Shown here: piece by piece, positions 35,209-47,386 of the stretch
How positions within the stretch are numbered: the stretch's first letter is position 1
Layout of the letters: every line of letters begins with the position of its first letter
Notes under the pieces: generated by a model
What the model was told of the DNA's origin: nothing
Databases searched by the model: none
The model's input: the letters and a program-made list of their open reading frames with translations, nothing else
Program-made: the position numbers and the translations under genes
From: Ceraceosorus guamensis
Taxonomy: Eukaryota > Basidiomycota > Exobasidiomycetes > Ceraceosorales > Ceraceosoraceae
Direction of reading: 5' to 3'
Assembly (NCBI RefSeq): GCF_003144195.1
Contig: NW_020290003.1
Location: 372,001 to 436,000 of the forward strand
Length of the DNA stretch: 64,000 nucleotides

Positions 35209-37374
35209 ATGAGCTTGCGGTGCTGCGCTACTCAATCAGCGGCGAGAGAGGCGTCAGGTCGATTGTCGCATCTTGCGCGCTTGCGGCAGACAGGATGCAG
35301 AGCTCTACGCACCATCGCTTGTAGCTGCGCGATCTGTGCGACGTCCTCCCGTCTGCGGAAGCTCCAACTCTGTTCATCGCCCGATGCCCGCGCTCGAAGC
35401 TCGTCTCCTCGAATTTCACTTCGGAGACAATCAAGTTTTCCCGCCGGTAACGACCCCTCGAGGCAGATCGTGGTCATAGGCGGGGGTATTAGCGGACTGA
35501 CCGCAGCCTTGTATCTTGCTAGAGGCTTGCCTGAGCATCGCATCGTGCTGCTGGAAGCTACAAGCAGACTAGGCGGCTGGATCGATAGCACGAGAGTTGA
35601 TATTGGCCACGTCGGTAACAATGAACGATCTAAAGGGCAGGAAACGGCGCTGTTGGAGGCCGGACCTCGAAGCATCAGACCAAGCGGAGCCCCGGGCTTG
35701 GCCATGCTGGGCTTGGTGAGCAAATTCCGGCTCAAAGCGAATTGAGTGAGATTACTTAACCGTGACCCGCTTCTATGCTACGCAGCTCAAATCGCTATCT
35801 CTCATACCACGGCTACTGCTGGTGCCGAAGACAGCTCCTTCTGCGCAGAATCGCTTCATCTATTACCCAAATGCCCTTCAACGTCTCCCATCTAATTTGC
35901 TCTCCCTGCCCAAGGCTTTCTTCTTACCTTCTCTCAAAGGCATCCTAAAAGGAGCTTGGCACGACTTTCGCACTCCTTCACGATTCGCTCGTCCAAAATC
36001 GGAATCAGCGCTGGAGAAGGAGAGGCAACGTGCTCGGGAACAAGACGCAGATGAGAGCATCTCGACCTTTATCGTCCGAAGAATGGGAAAGAGCGGAGAG
36101 TTGTTGAGAGACAGACTGTTCTCGGCTGTGCTGCATGGCATCTATGCTGGCAGTCCTCATGTCTTGTCCGTTAGATCTACACTAGGAGCGCTGTGGAAAG
36201 CCGAACAACGCCATGGCTCACCTGTGAGAGCAGCTTTGCCGTCCTGGCTCAACAAAGGCAAGAGACAATTGACTTCGCAAGAGAAGGCGGCGGATGAAGC
36301 TGCTGCGAAAGAGGTGTCGCGATATGAGAAAGAGCTCGGAGATGTGATTGTTGGCCGCATGAAAGGCATCAGTGTCTACTCGCTGCCGGAAGGTGTTGGA
36401 GAAATCACGCAGGCGATCGTCGACGAGCTTGAACGAATGCCGAATGCGCAGTTTGCCCTGAATGCACCAGTCACAAACATCGTGGGGCGAGAAGCCCGCA
36501 GCCTGAAGGTACGTCTTGCGAACGCGAGTCGCTTCCTAATAGCGAGTCTTACCTCTCCATACTTCCATTTCGCTGTCAGCTCTCAACTCCACACTCTACG
36601 TATTCCGCGTCTCGCATTGTCGCAGCACAGCCGTCAGCATCGCTCGACCGATCAACTTCGACCTCCCTTCCCTGGCTTTCCCACAACCCAGGCGCAAACG
36701 TAGGGGTGGTCAACGTCATCTTTCCATCATCATTAGCATCGCATTTCGTTTCGGGCGCCAAAGACAGGCTTTTGCCAGTCGAAGGATTCGGCTACCTGAT
36801 ACCTACAGCGACCGAGAACGTGGATGGCGTTCTAGGAGTGGTGTTCGACTCAGATTCCCTACCAGATCAAGACGTCGCGGCGCATGCGTCGACGGGTCAG
36901 ACCCCCACAAAGCTTACGGTGATGATAGGTGGGCCTCACTGGACTTCTAAGAGGGAACACAGCTTCCCAAAGGAGCAAGAATTGGTGGACATTGCAAAGA
37001 GGGCCCTGAACTCCCATTTGGGACTCTCCAAAGACCTCTTGGAAGATCGCAGTGCCGTCTATCGGGCCAAGTTGCAGCTCAAGTGCATCCCCCACTACGC
37101 CGTTGGCCACATAGCCAGGATGCGAGACCTGGACGACAAGCTTCGGGCGCATCCTGACTTTGGAAATGGTAGGCTGGTGCTGGCAGGAGCAAGCTACACG
37201 GGAGTCAGCCTGAACGACTGCGTGCTGCATGCTAGAAGATTGGCGGACCGCATCATCGCTGAGGAGCGCGCCGGGTCGGTCTCGGGCGGGAGCAGGAGCA
37301 TCACGGGGCTGGAGAGTTTTGTTGAGGATAGAACATTTGCCTTGCAGAGCGGTGCGATCAATTTGAATGGTTGA
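35209..37374 (+). CDS. HEM14: Protoporphyrinogen oxidase, mitochondrial
   Basis: FAD-dependent oxidase of the penultimate haem-synthesis step (protoporphyrinogen IX to protoporphyrin IX) on the mitochondrial inner membrane. Exons 35209-35715, 35786-36508 and 36580-37374 give 674 residues. An Arg/Ser/Cys-rich presequence (about 80 residues) precedes the dinucleotide fold VVIGGGISGLTAALYLARG, with LLEATSRLGGWI marking the second strand and flavin contact. The middle has NRFIYYPNALQRLP and SISTFIVRRMG-type family segments. The C-terminus contains the FAD-binding block RLVLAGASYTGVSLNDCVLH. The length is larger than yeast Hem14 (539) because of the long presequence and low-complexity inserts near residues 420-450. 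The start is the first ATG giving a targeting sequence; the frame is open a little further upstream. Confidence 0.94.
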
Positions 37375-40300
37375 TGTTCCTGCCGTACTTAGTCTGCGTG
37401 CGCGATACTCGTCTGCCACAGCGACTGTGCCTGGACAGCTCGGACGTCGCTACAAGGCTGCATCTTGACCGTCTGAGCGCATCAGACGAAACTCAGGTGA
37501 TGATCAGATCGATGTCTGCACTTTCTCTGTCAAGAGTCGATCATCTTTCCGAAGGCGTCGTTGCAATTGGAAATTCGTCAAACAGGAACGCGAGGTGCGC
37601 GACGCAGACAAAATCCAGGACAATTTGCAACGAGGGGCGCGCACTCGTAGACTGGCACTGTGGCTATACCGCGTCCCTGTCGGCCTTTCACCTCTCCATG
37701 CGGAGCCGGAACGATGGCGCATTCATGCGAGCAGACGATTGGAAGGTGGCAGTTGTGTATAGACACGCTTTGACGAGACGGAATCGACGCGACAGGTGCT
37801 GGACTTGGCGCACCAACAGGCGCAGTCTTGAATCGTGTATGGGCGTGACTGGCACATATGCGCGCGTAGTTGGCACATTGATCCCCCCAACGTGTAGCTA
37901 TGGGTGTTCCGGACGACGGACGGAATCTATGACGAGGAAACGCCTGCCTGACTCTCGGTAAGGACCGAGGCTGATTTGTCTTCTCATATGAGCTCGCCTT
38001 TGGGGCTTGTATGCTTGGCGACTGCGGCACGCCTCGGCAGTTGCCAGCCGTGCTGGAGCGAGGTACAGTCACCACAGTCGCGAGCGTTCGTGAAGGCGGT
38101 GACCGTAACCCGTACCGCATACCGGGAAGGATCTGACCCATACCGAGATCCGAGTATGATCAAATACATGTGTCACTCTGCTTCCACTTGAGGAGGGCCT
38201 CTCACTCAGCTACATGCTCGCTCGGCCATGCATCGATTTACGTGATTGTCTTCATCATGATCAGTTGCTGTGCCTTTCGCTCGAGTTCACGGTATGGCAC
38301 GCGATCAGCAATGCGCTATAGCAAGCATTTGTCACCTCGGTCAGGTACAGAATCTTGAATGCAAGTGCCTCGTCTAATTGTCTCACGAGCATGCTGTCTC
38401 CCTGGGAAAGAGCTATATCAGCAGTTCGCGTGCGATTTCCTCACCCTTGACTTTTGCTCTTAATTGACTTCCACGCCCTCGCGTCTTTTGCAGACGTTTC
38501 ACTCGCGGGCTTCTCGACAGCAGCTATTCAAGAACTGCAGCTGCACGCCCGCCCACGCCCACGCCTTGTCTCACTCTGAACACACTCAGCATCGTGAACA
38601 TCGACTTGCACCGATTTAATCGTGAGTGTCATAGCTGCGCGGCCTCCGCCCTGGCACACGGCCAGTGCAATTAATGCGACTTGACAGGCTCCGAGCTGTG
38701 TGGTCTGACATTCACAGTTGCTGATGGTTGCAGAAGGATTGGCATCCCCTGCAGGCCGCCGTTCTTGATTCAGATCGCACAGCCAAGCCGGTCTTTAACC
38801 TTTTCAACTCGCTCTCAAGTTCCTTCTCGATCCCCAAGTCAACGCTCAACAATCGACGCCAGCCGTTCGCCTGCCTTTCGCACGGGTCCTGATCATCGAG
38901 ATCTCTTTATTCACGATTCGCGTTGTCGATTGAATTTTCGGACCTACGCTCTGACGATACACCGCTGCTGCACACATCCACGACGCGTAGTGGTTCAGCT
39001 AGCCTAGCTTGGCACTCGTGACTACACCATCAAGCACGCAGCAGCAGCAGCAAGTCTGGCCTTCGATCTGCAGGCGCACAAACGTCTGCGTTGATCCGCG
39101 ACTCATCGATCACGAACTCGTGACTTGCCGCTGTGGCTGGGCGCAACGTGGGCTGCAACTCGCAGCGGTAGGCGCAGGCGCTAGGTGACGATTGCTCCAA
39201 AGCGGAGGAGCTGCTGGAGTCAGAGTCCAGAGTCACAGTGCGTAAGCTCATAGGCAGGCGGAATTCACGCGCCAGGGACACGCAAGATACGGTAGTCACG
39301 AGTCAAAGTGTAGTGTGTACGCTAGCTATATAGCTGTGCCAGCCCGCCTTTAGCTGCGCACGTAGCAGTCGTGGGTCAACATTCGTGATTGATGAGGTTG
39401 CGAGAAGGACGCTCTGCCAGGTCGAGCGCGGCGTAGCGCTACCGAAAGCCTCCTGAAGGTGGTTCGAGCGCCGAGCTTGTTGTTGATGAGAGGAATCAAT
39501 CGTGAATGGAGATTCTGCATTGAACGCCTTGCCGGTGTCAGTCTAGTCGGCTGAGGCCACTCAGACTTGAAGCGACATGAGCTAGACGCGGCCGGCGGCC
39601 CGGAAAGCGAGCAGCTAATCGCACCGAAATTCGGGAGCAGCTTCCGGGGCAGCCGTAGGTTTCACTTCGAAGGCGTCAGCGCCCAGAGCGCAGCTGTCGA
39701 GTGCTTTGTGCATCCTTGTCCAGCTTGAGATGCTCGACGCTCCCTCATGAGAGCGAGCGATGGACATCGGAGATGCAACCCGGCATCAGAAAGCGATGCA
39801 AAGGAGGCCCGTGCAGAGGCTCTTCTTGGTTAGTGGACTTCGTGCCGGACATTGGGACACAGCACACATACCACAGCCGCTCGTATCTGGGTCAGTAGAG
39901 CCGCTATACTTGATCGCTTATGCTTCGGTACTCTCTTCTACGTCCAGATCGCTCTAAACTTGGTCTTGATCGCAACTCGTGGAACTGCGACTGGCAATCA
40001 AGCGGGATCCACGTTTGGAAATTCCTTGCGAGGTGGAACCGGATTAACGGCTTGTGTTCGGTTCAAGGCCCAACTCTCCCCTCGACCGAGACACCGCGAC
40101 GACCCAGAAGCCCAACGCGAGCTGCACTCTAAAGCTTAACTTAGTGACAACATCAGCAGGGTGAAGCACGAGGGCGTTTGGAAATATCCAATCAAAGCAC
40201 CACCTGCTTGCTGCCTTGCATCTCACGCGTATATTCCCAACACTCTTCTCACGTACCTTGGAGCAACAACGAGCCTCCGCAACCTGGTAAGTGTCCAGAT

Positions 40301-41550
40301 TCGCTCGCATCAGCCCTGCAGATTTTTGTCTACCCGCTTTGAAGAGAAAGGAACGCTGAGTTGCAACAATTGACAGGCTGCCGTTAGGACTCACGACTTT
40401 TTTTTGGCCAAACGGCGTCGTGCACTGGCTCTCAGCTTCTACCCCAATCGGCCCTCGACCTTCAAACAAGGCAGCACGTCTGTCTGGTTGCTCCGCGGAG
40501 ATCGGCTGTCCGCTAGGCACGGCCAACGAACGCCAGCAAGCTATAGCCGCTACGGCCACGCTGAACGGAAGCTTGCATCAACGCGTCCGTTGAAGCAGCG
40601 AACGAGGACCGCGCTCGCTCGCTCCTCTAGCAGCAGAAGAGGAACGGTGCCTGGCTGCGCTGTGCTGCAGTGCACCGCCTCGCTGTCCGTGACTGCCGAT
40701 CCCTTGCCTCGACTACTCGACGGCGTCTCTCAGCTAGGTTGCTGCACTCGCAAGCGCTCTGCAGTCGTGCAGCAAAGTGCATGTTACTGCATGTGACGTG
40801 CAAGTCGAGAACAGCAGCAGCAGGCAAGCAAGCAAAGCAGCCAGCCATTCGAACAAGGGCGGGCGGCATTCACGATTCGAGATTGTCATCGATTGACTGC
40901 GCCCGCCTGAGAACCAGAATCGTGAATCACGAACCAAACGTTTGCCCGCACGCATGCTGGGGGCGTGATTTTGGCGCTAATCAACAGTCACGGTGCTGCC
41001 CACGAGTCTTTTGCGGCGGCCATACATCAGCACAGCAGTTCGAGGCCTTGTCAGCAGTCGAGCGTTAACTGCAGCAGCAGCAGACCTGCCCGCCTTACTC
41101 CGCACGCTTCAACTGCTGTAGCTTTCGTCTGCTTCAACCGACTTACTACTGCTGCAAGTCAGCCTGAAGTGTGAGGCCAGCTACTGGAAAGACGCACCAC
41201 AGACGCACGCCTAGCGACGTTGATTGGGCCTCGTGCGAGTTTCTATCAAAGAGGAACCTCAAAGCAAGACTCGAGGAGTTGCTGAACTCCTTCCACACCT
41301 CGTCACACTTCCTCATCCATACCTCACCGTCACTCGCCTCTGCATTCGCATTACGTTCTGCGCGCCAAGCTTGTCTAAAGACTCTTTCTCTCTCTAGACA
41401 CTTGTCTATCCCTCGCCGGCGCAATCTGCCTCGTCCTCGAAAGGGAAAGTGGACGTGCCCATTGACTGGCATCACTTTGCTCAGCGACGACGACCTGCTT
41501 CGAGTCGGCGATCGCGAGTCTAGTTCCCACATCAGTAGAGGTGCTACAAC
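37375..41550. other. 4.2-kb stretch without recognisable gene
   Basis: The longest gene-free stretch in the window. Dispersed AATCGTGAAT-type motifs occur at about 38910, 39386, 39497, 40868 and 40918, with GCAG-rich runs near 39043, 40626 and 41071. Open frames up to 196 codons on either strand contain no recognised motif and no convincing splice-linked coding. The last 400 bp are the pyrimidine-rich leader of the G-alpha gene. Confidence 0.5.
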
Positions 41551-43639
41551 ATGGGTGGTTGTCTGTCATCACCGGCTCATGCCTCCTTGGCGAGCACGGC
41601 GGGCGACTCAGCGCCGGAGACGGTCAAGTCCAAAGCTTTGGACAGGCAGCTGAGGGAGGATGAGAAGCACATGTCGAAAGAGGTCAAGCTTTTGTTGCTG
41701 GGTGAGTAATGAGGCGACCTTTGGCCAGTGGTATACCTGGCTTGCGCGTGGCATCACAAGCAAGTGGGCGAGAGCTCGGCGGAACGCACCACAATTGGCT
41801 GGGTAGTGGAGTGATGAAGGCGCAAAGCACCTTCCACATGCTGGCTAGCAAGCGCGAAAGCTTTGCAAGAGTCCAAATTGGTGCGCGCACCAGCCGTCAT
41901 CAAGTGAAGCTGCAGAAGGTAGCGCTTGCCGACGAGGATAGGGTGTGCAGCTCGCTGACGCCTTGATCCCACCCGTACCCGCGGACCAGGTGCGGGCGAG
42001 AGTGGCAAATCGACAATCTTGAAGGTGAGAGACACAAGAGGCTCAGCTCGAAGCACATCGCTCACGCATGAAGCTGACATGATGGCCTTTGACTACAGTC
42101 CATGCGCTTGATCCACTCCATACCGTTCACGGGTGCGGAAAAGGAGCACTACAGGAGATTGGTCTTTGTGAATCTGGTACAGGGGATGAAGCTGCTGCTC
42201 GATATGTTGGAAGAATGGGAAGGGACGTTCGAGCATCCTTCGCATGTAGTGAGTGTGCTCGATGAGCCCTTGTCATGCGGACGAGAGGAGTCTTGCTGAC
42301 CTAGCATCGTGCTACCGGGCGCTGCAGAACCTGTTGCCCTTGTTCATCACATACCCGGATATCGCGGAGGATGAGCCCTTCCCTGCATCATATTTCGAGC
42401 CTTTGAGGCTACTGTGGAATGACTCTGGTATTCAATCCGTCTTCAAGCGAGGGAACGAGGCTGCGGTGCCCGAAAAGTGGGTCGCACAAGCACGAGCACG
42501 TGGAATGATTATGACTGGCTGACAAAATCTGATCTCTCTTGGCAATCGTCTCTACAGCATGTCATAGTGAGTATTCCGGGGAATTGGCACCGCGGGGACA
42601 GGCGCGCTCGGGCTAACCTCGCCGCCATTTTCCCAGCTTCTTTGCCGACCTCGATCGACTTTTCAACCCCTCTTATATTCCGACTGATTCTGACATCCTG
42701 CGGTGTCGAAACAAGACGACGGGAATAATCGAGACTACCTTCCCAATCGATGACCGAGTATACCGGTTAGTGGTCGTTGACGTACCCACTAGTACTTTGT
42801 GCTCATGCTGTTCTTACACACCACGGTGCGCAGAATCTTGGACGTCGGCGGACAGAGGTCGGAAAGGAAGAAATGGATTCACTGTTTCGAGAATGTCACG
42901 GCTGTCCTCTTCATCGTCTCCTTGAGCGGCTATGACAGCTGTCTGGTCGAGGACAGGGATAGCAATCAGATGCAAGAATCTTTGATGCTTTGCGATTCCA
43001 TCTTCAACTCCAAAGTGAGTGCGACTGGCGAGACCGCCATGCAGCTCCTAAGCTGACAAAGAGGTCGCTACGCACCTTTCAGTGGTTTGTCCGAACATCC
43101 ATGGTGAGTCAAGCTCTCGTAAGAGTCGCATCGCCGCATTCAGGGCTCACGAAATGTTGGCCTCCCTCAGATTCTCTTCCTGAACAAGGTGGACGTCTTC
43201 CGGACGAAAATTATGCACTCGAGCATCAAGGCATATTTCCCAGATTACGATGGTGAGTCTTCAGTCAGCGCTGTCGCGCGGATCCTTCCGACGGTCATAT
43301 CACAGTTCTGAGACTCGACTCCTTGCCAAAATCGCTCTAGGCGACGATCAAGACTTTAATGCCGCGCGAGGCTATTTCAAGCAGCGATTTTGCAGATTGA
43401 ACAGAAGCCAGACAAAGGAGATTTACCCTTCGTTTACAAATGCGACCGATCCTGGGTTGCTCAAGATCGTCATGGCATCGGTCACAGATATCATCCTTAC
43501 CAGCAGTCTTCGAGAAAGTGAGTATGGCGCGGTACTTTCCCAAATCAGGAAGAGGCCTGTGCGCGTCGAATTGCGTGCTGACAATCGCTCTCCTACATGG
43601 TGGCTTACCCCGCCGGTCTCTCTGATAGACATGTTCTGA
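41551..43639 (+). CDS. Heterotrimeric G-protein alpha subunit
   Basis: Signal-coupling GTPase at the plasma membrane. Eleven exons: 41551-41701, 41990-42024, 42099-42248, 42328-42476, 42558-42566, 42637-42765, 42834-43014, 43083-43103, 43171-43252, 43341-43517 and 43629-43639 (364 residues). N-terminal MGGC gives N-myristoylation and palmitoylation sites. P-loop GAGESGKST (51-59), switch I RNKTTGI (Arg189), [16 protein letters not shown] (catalytic Gln215), NKVD (280-283) and a TNATD-type TCAT loop are all present, so it should be an active GTPase. Exon 5 is only 9 nt (CATGTCATA) and the last exon 11 nt (ending NMF). The C-terminus lacks the Cys at -4, so it is not a pertussis-toxin substrate. 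Sequence departs from the conserved fungal Gpa1-3 types in the helical domain, which suggests a divergent (Gpa4-like) paralogue; that subtype is a guess. Confidence 0.94.
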
Positions 43640-44338
43640 GGCGTGCTCTTGTCGTGCCCTTGCCTGCTGCCCATCTCGGCTTTGTCCATGCTGCTCCGCG
43701 CGCCCCCAGGTCCTGCAAAGACACTCTCCACAGCCTCAAGTCTAGCATACTCCGCCCTTCAAATGCAAGCGCTCTGACGTCCCTCTGCCCCTGCGCCTAA
43801 TTTGGCTCCTGAAGCTGTCCCATTCCTGCTTCGCTGCACTGTAATGTATCCGAAATACTCGATCTGTTGTCCATACAATACCTTAGACGGGAGGGATGGC
43901 GCGATAGCGGTCTGCAGCTTTTTGGGCTGGAAGTAGAGGCGCTGGTCGAGTATCTCGACACCCTTGACTGAGAGCACAGGCCCCGTACGACTCGCGTTCA
44001 TGCGCACGCGACTACGCAGACGACGTTGTGCTGGCGATGCGGACACACCTTGCATTTGGCCCCCGTGTGCCGTGACGCGACGCGACGCGTCGAACGCGTC
44101 CGTTATTGAACGGGGAGATGCGCACTCAAGCACTCAGACTAACTCCGCCTAAAAATTGGCTTGATCACGATCAGCAGGTGAAGGGGTCTTCCTAGACATC
44201 TCTCGACCCTGTGCGTCGCACCGCTTCTACACACCATGCAGACCATCGTGAATTTCCTTGTCAACCTTTCTCCCATCAGCATCGCGTGGTCATCAAACAT
44301 AGCTTGCCGAACTCTTTGCATCCGACCTCAGCAGCGTC
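43640..44338. other. Intergenic between tandem genes
   Basis: 3' flank of the G-alpha gene and leader of the next gene. No other feature seen. Confidence 0.5.
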
Positions 44339-46111
44339 ATGGCCAAAGACGCCGCTACTGCGCGCCGGGCGAGAGCTGCTCGCTCGTCCCGAAATGACCT
44401 TGTCAACTCCTCGACAACATCACAGCGAAGAAGTAAAGCTGTTCAAGCTGCCAGCAAGCGCTCAGTTGCTGCTCCTTCCTCGAGTAGCGAAAGCGAGCTC
44501 TCTTACGATTCCCGGGACAACGAGGACGATTATGGTCAATCGTGCTCGGAAGCATCTGCTAGTCCTTTCATCGCCTCAAGCCCATTGATCACCCGCACGG
44601 CGAAGTTGCGTCCTGCGCGAACGCAAGAGAGCGAACGAGTCACCCAATCATCTCCAACAACCTACGCCTCCTCGTTCAGACAGCCATCTGCTCCTGTTCG
44701 ACGCGGGTACGGCAAGGGCATGACGACTGGTATTCGTCGATTTAGGGCGCTGGGGGCATCAGTTGGCAGCGACTTTGGCCTCCCATCGAGAGTCTGGGAT
44801 CCGAGTCCAGAGCGCGAGGTGGCGCCCACGACTCAGGGTCACGACGACAGCGATTCGAGCGAAATTGACGAACCAGCAGCGATGGGCTCAGCAGGGCAAG
44901 CCCCGTCGGGTGAGACCAGCGGAGTGTTGCTGAACGACGATGACGAGAATGAGAGAGCCGTGGAGTGGACGCGGAGCAGTGAATCTCCGTCTGAGGTGCA
45001 CGCCCATTCGCCCTTCTCCGAATCGTCTCGGGGCTCTCCTTCCATCTTCGACTCGGCGAGCCGCATTGCTCTAGGCTCCGAGTCTGCTCTGACTCCTTGT
45101 ACGTCTCCACCGCTCAACGATACCGCCGGCACAGACATTTCAAAGCTTCCTGCCAAGGTCCTGGGTCGCCTCAGTCCTTCGACGTTGCGTCTGCTTCGAG
45201 CAGCCGCTGATGGCAAGGATGTAACGTCTCTCGACGACGAAGAGCTTATCATTGAGGAAGCTCTTGCGCCTTGGTCGTACAACTCGGACCGGCAGCAGCC
45301 TCCGAACTCTTCACCTTCCTTCGTCTCAAGAAGGACAGCAGCGCGCGTACCTCGCAGCCTTCGTGAGTCTGGAGCAGCTGGCCCCCCGGGCCAAACCTTC
45401 AACGATGGATCAAGCTCGTCCAGCAGCTCCACCAGTTGTGCTCTGCTCAATCGTGGTTTGCAAGGCTCCATCACTCCACCGAGCCAAAGAAGCTTGCCAG
45501 CCTTGCCCGCCAGGCCGGCCAGTGCCATGAAACCTACTCCCAAGTCAGACTACTCTTCCGGACGAGAACCCTTTGTGAGACTGGACCTGACGGCAGAAAG
45601 ACTGCCAGCAAAGGAAGCGATCCGCTTCTCGGCCCCCAAAAGCACCTCTGGAGGTATTGGGGCGGACGAGGATGATGACGAACCCTCGCCCTTTGGGGCG
45701 TCAGAACATGCGAGCATCCGCACTGCTCCTGTCGCTTCTGGACGACGCGAGGTGTCCAAGCCTTCGAAAGCTACGCGCTCGAGCCGCGGAAGGACGCTTA
45801 AGCGGACAGAGCCAGCTTCTCCAGTTCCGTTGAGCCTGCGCGTGGCTGAGAAGAAGCAAGCAATCTCGGCGTCTCAGCTAGCACGATCAGGGCGAGCAAG
45901 CGAGGCGCGCAACGTTTCGAGCAGCCCATCATCAGCGCGCCAGCACCAGAGCAAGCATGTCAACAAGACCTACTCGCTCTCCACCAGACTCGGCTTGCCA
46001 AAGAAGAGCTTTTACGCGCGCAACAAGCGCGAAGAGACGAGTCCGACGCCCGAGGGACGAGTTCCGGATCTGCAGTACAGCAGAGTGCCTGTTAGCAGCA
46101 AGGTTCGCTGA
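44339..46111 (+). CDS. Disordered basic protein, unknown function
   Basis: Single exon, 590 residues, mostly Ser/Pro/Arg/Ala-rich and disordered. Short blocks that look conserved are GYGKGMTTGIRRFRALG with DFGLPSRVWDPSPE (about 125-160), LPAKVLGRLSPSTLRLLRAA near 265, and a C-terminal basic block TYSLSTRLGLPKKSFYARNK. Basic clusters and lack of signal peptide suggest a nuclear or cytoskeletal protein. The RRF...FGLPSR block near residues 130-150 could be a binding motif. I do not recognise the family. The long uninterrupted frame with good codon character supports a real gene. Confidence 0.8.
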   Translation: MAKDAATARRARAARSSRNDLVNSSTTSQRRSKAVQAASKRSVAAPSSSSESELSYDSRDNEDDYGQSCSEASASPFIASSPLITRTAKLRPARTQESERVTQSSPTTYASSFRQPSAPVRRGYGKGMTTGIRRFRALGASVGSDFGLPSRVWDPSPEREVAPTTQGHDDSDSSEIDEPAAMGSAGQAPSGETSGVLLNDDDENERAVEWTRSSESPSEVHAHSPFSESSRGSPSIFDSASRIALGSESALTPCTSPPLNDTAGTDISKLPAKVLGRLSPSTLRLLRAAADGKDVTSLDDEELIIEEALAPWSYNSDRQQPPNSSPSFVSRRTAARVPRSLRESGAAGPPGQTFNDGSSSSSSSTSCALLNRGLQGSITPPSQRSLPALPARPASAMKPTPKSDYSSGREPFVRLDLTAERLPAKEAIRFSAPKSTSGGIGADEDDDEPSPFGASEHASIRTAPVASGRREVSKPSKATRSSRGRTLKRTEPASPVPLSLRVAEKKQAISASQLARSGRASEARNVSSSPSSARQHQSKHVNKTYSLSTRLGLPKKSFYARNKREETSPTPEGRVPDLQYSRVPVSSKVR

Positions 46112-47386
46112 ATTGCGGAGATGGCTTCACGCCTGTCCTGCCTGTAGAATGACCACATCGAGCGATTGCTTCCCTTTTAGCCACATTGTACCATCACCAT
46201 CACTCTAGCTGAGCTTCCCCTGCACATCTCTCGCTGAATACGAGGAGTGCTACTCGGCACAAACGCGAGCGCCTGTCAGCTTGTCCTTCAATCCATATCG
46301 CGTTAGCTTGTCGTTGAAGCGGTGCGTAGCAAAGCAAGCAAGAGTGTGTGTCACGCTCGCTGCACCCATGTTTGGCAGAGGGTGAGCGCGGGAAAGGCAA
46401 AGCAGGCGATCGTCTTGGCCGAGGGCCTGATAAGGGCTACAGGATGGACGTCATTCACATTGTATTTGCTTAGCAATCCGACTGTGCTTAGCCATGAGTA
46501 TTCGAACAATTCAAGCTCGACGCGGCCTTGCGCCCTTTGAATCACACCGGAGCTGCGCTCCCGAAGACTGGGCAGCAAGCCTCGAGCGGCTGTGTTCAGA
46601 AAGGCTCGTGGACATTGGCAGAGAGCACTCTAACGCTAGGCTCAACTCTTGACTCTTGACTCGCAGACTCGAAGGTGATAGCAAAGTTGCATCAACCGGC
46701 GCACGAGGACGAGTGCGGGAAACAAAGGGCCCGCTTGTGGTTTAGAACTTGCTCGCATGTATTATTATATATGCTCACACTTTTGACTGAATGAGTGAAT
46801 CGTGAATCACCAATCAAATCAGAATCGTGAATGCAGCCAGCACAAATGACCTGCTTTGCTGCTGCATGCGGACATCAGCCGCGTGGCGGGTATGGAGCAG
46901 CAGCGGGCAGCGCGCGTGCAGTGCAGTGCGCACGGCCGGTTATCAAAATAAAGTCCTCCCTCTACCGCACCCGCACCCGCACCGCACCGCACCGCACCTA
47001 TCGTAACCGGTCAGGCCACCGACGTCTTGATAGCGCTCAAACGCACACAAGATTTTCCGGTGTGTGTATATAGCTACGAAGGAGCACAGAGGTCAAAGGT
47101 CAAAGTAAAGCTTTAAATTCATTCCTAATTCATCCAGCAACGCCATCATCACCTTTGAAGAGTCACGAAGCGGCGCCAATCAGCAAGAGTCTCGCGGCGG
47201 CAAAAGTGGAAAGTCTCGTGACTTGACGCATCAGCACCTACTGTAGCCAGAAAGTGCAGGCAGGCGCCCTCGCCGCGCATCGCTTTGTGCTCGAACAACG
47301 CGTTTCTCGATCTTTCATCCCCTGCCCCTTCAACGCTCTCACCATCCGACCTTCTTCACTGCCACGGCACCGTTTCGCAAGGCGCA
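46112..47386. other. Intergenic, no gene seen
   Basis: 1.3 kb with two close copies of the dispersed motif (GAATCGTGAATC at 46798-46809 and AATCGTGAAT at 46823-46832) and a CCGCAC-type run near 46960-46995. No gene supported. Confidence 0.5.

Noticed and set aside
37371-38141. Overlapping 196- and 187-codon frames on opposite strands
   Set aside because: Neither shows conserved content; they overlap each other and start inside the HEM14 3' end.
40044-40559. Minus-strand 171-codon open frame
   Set aside because: No recognisable motif and no splice partners; treated as chance.
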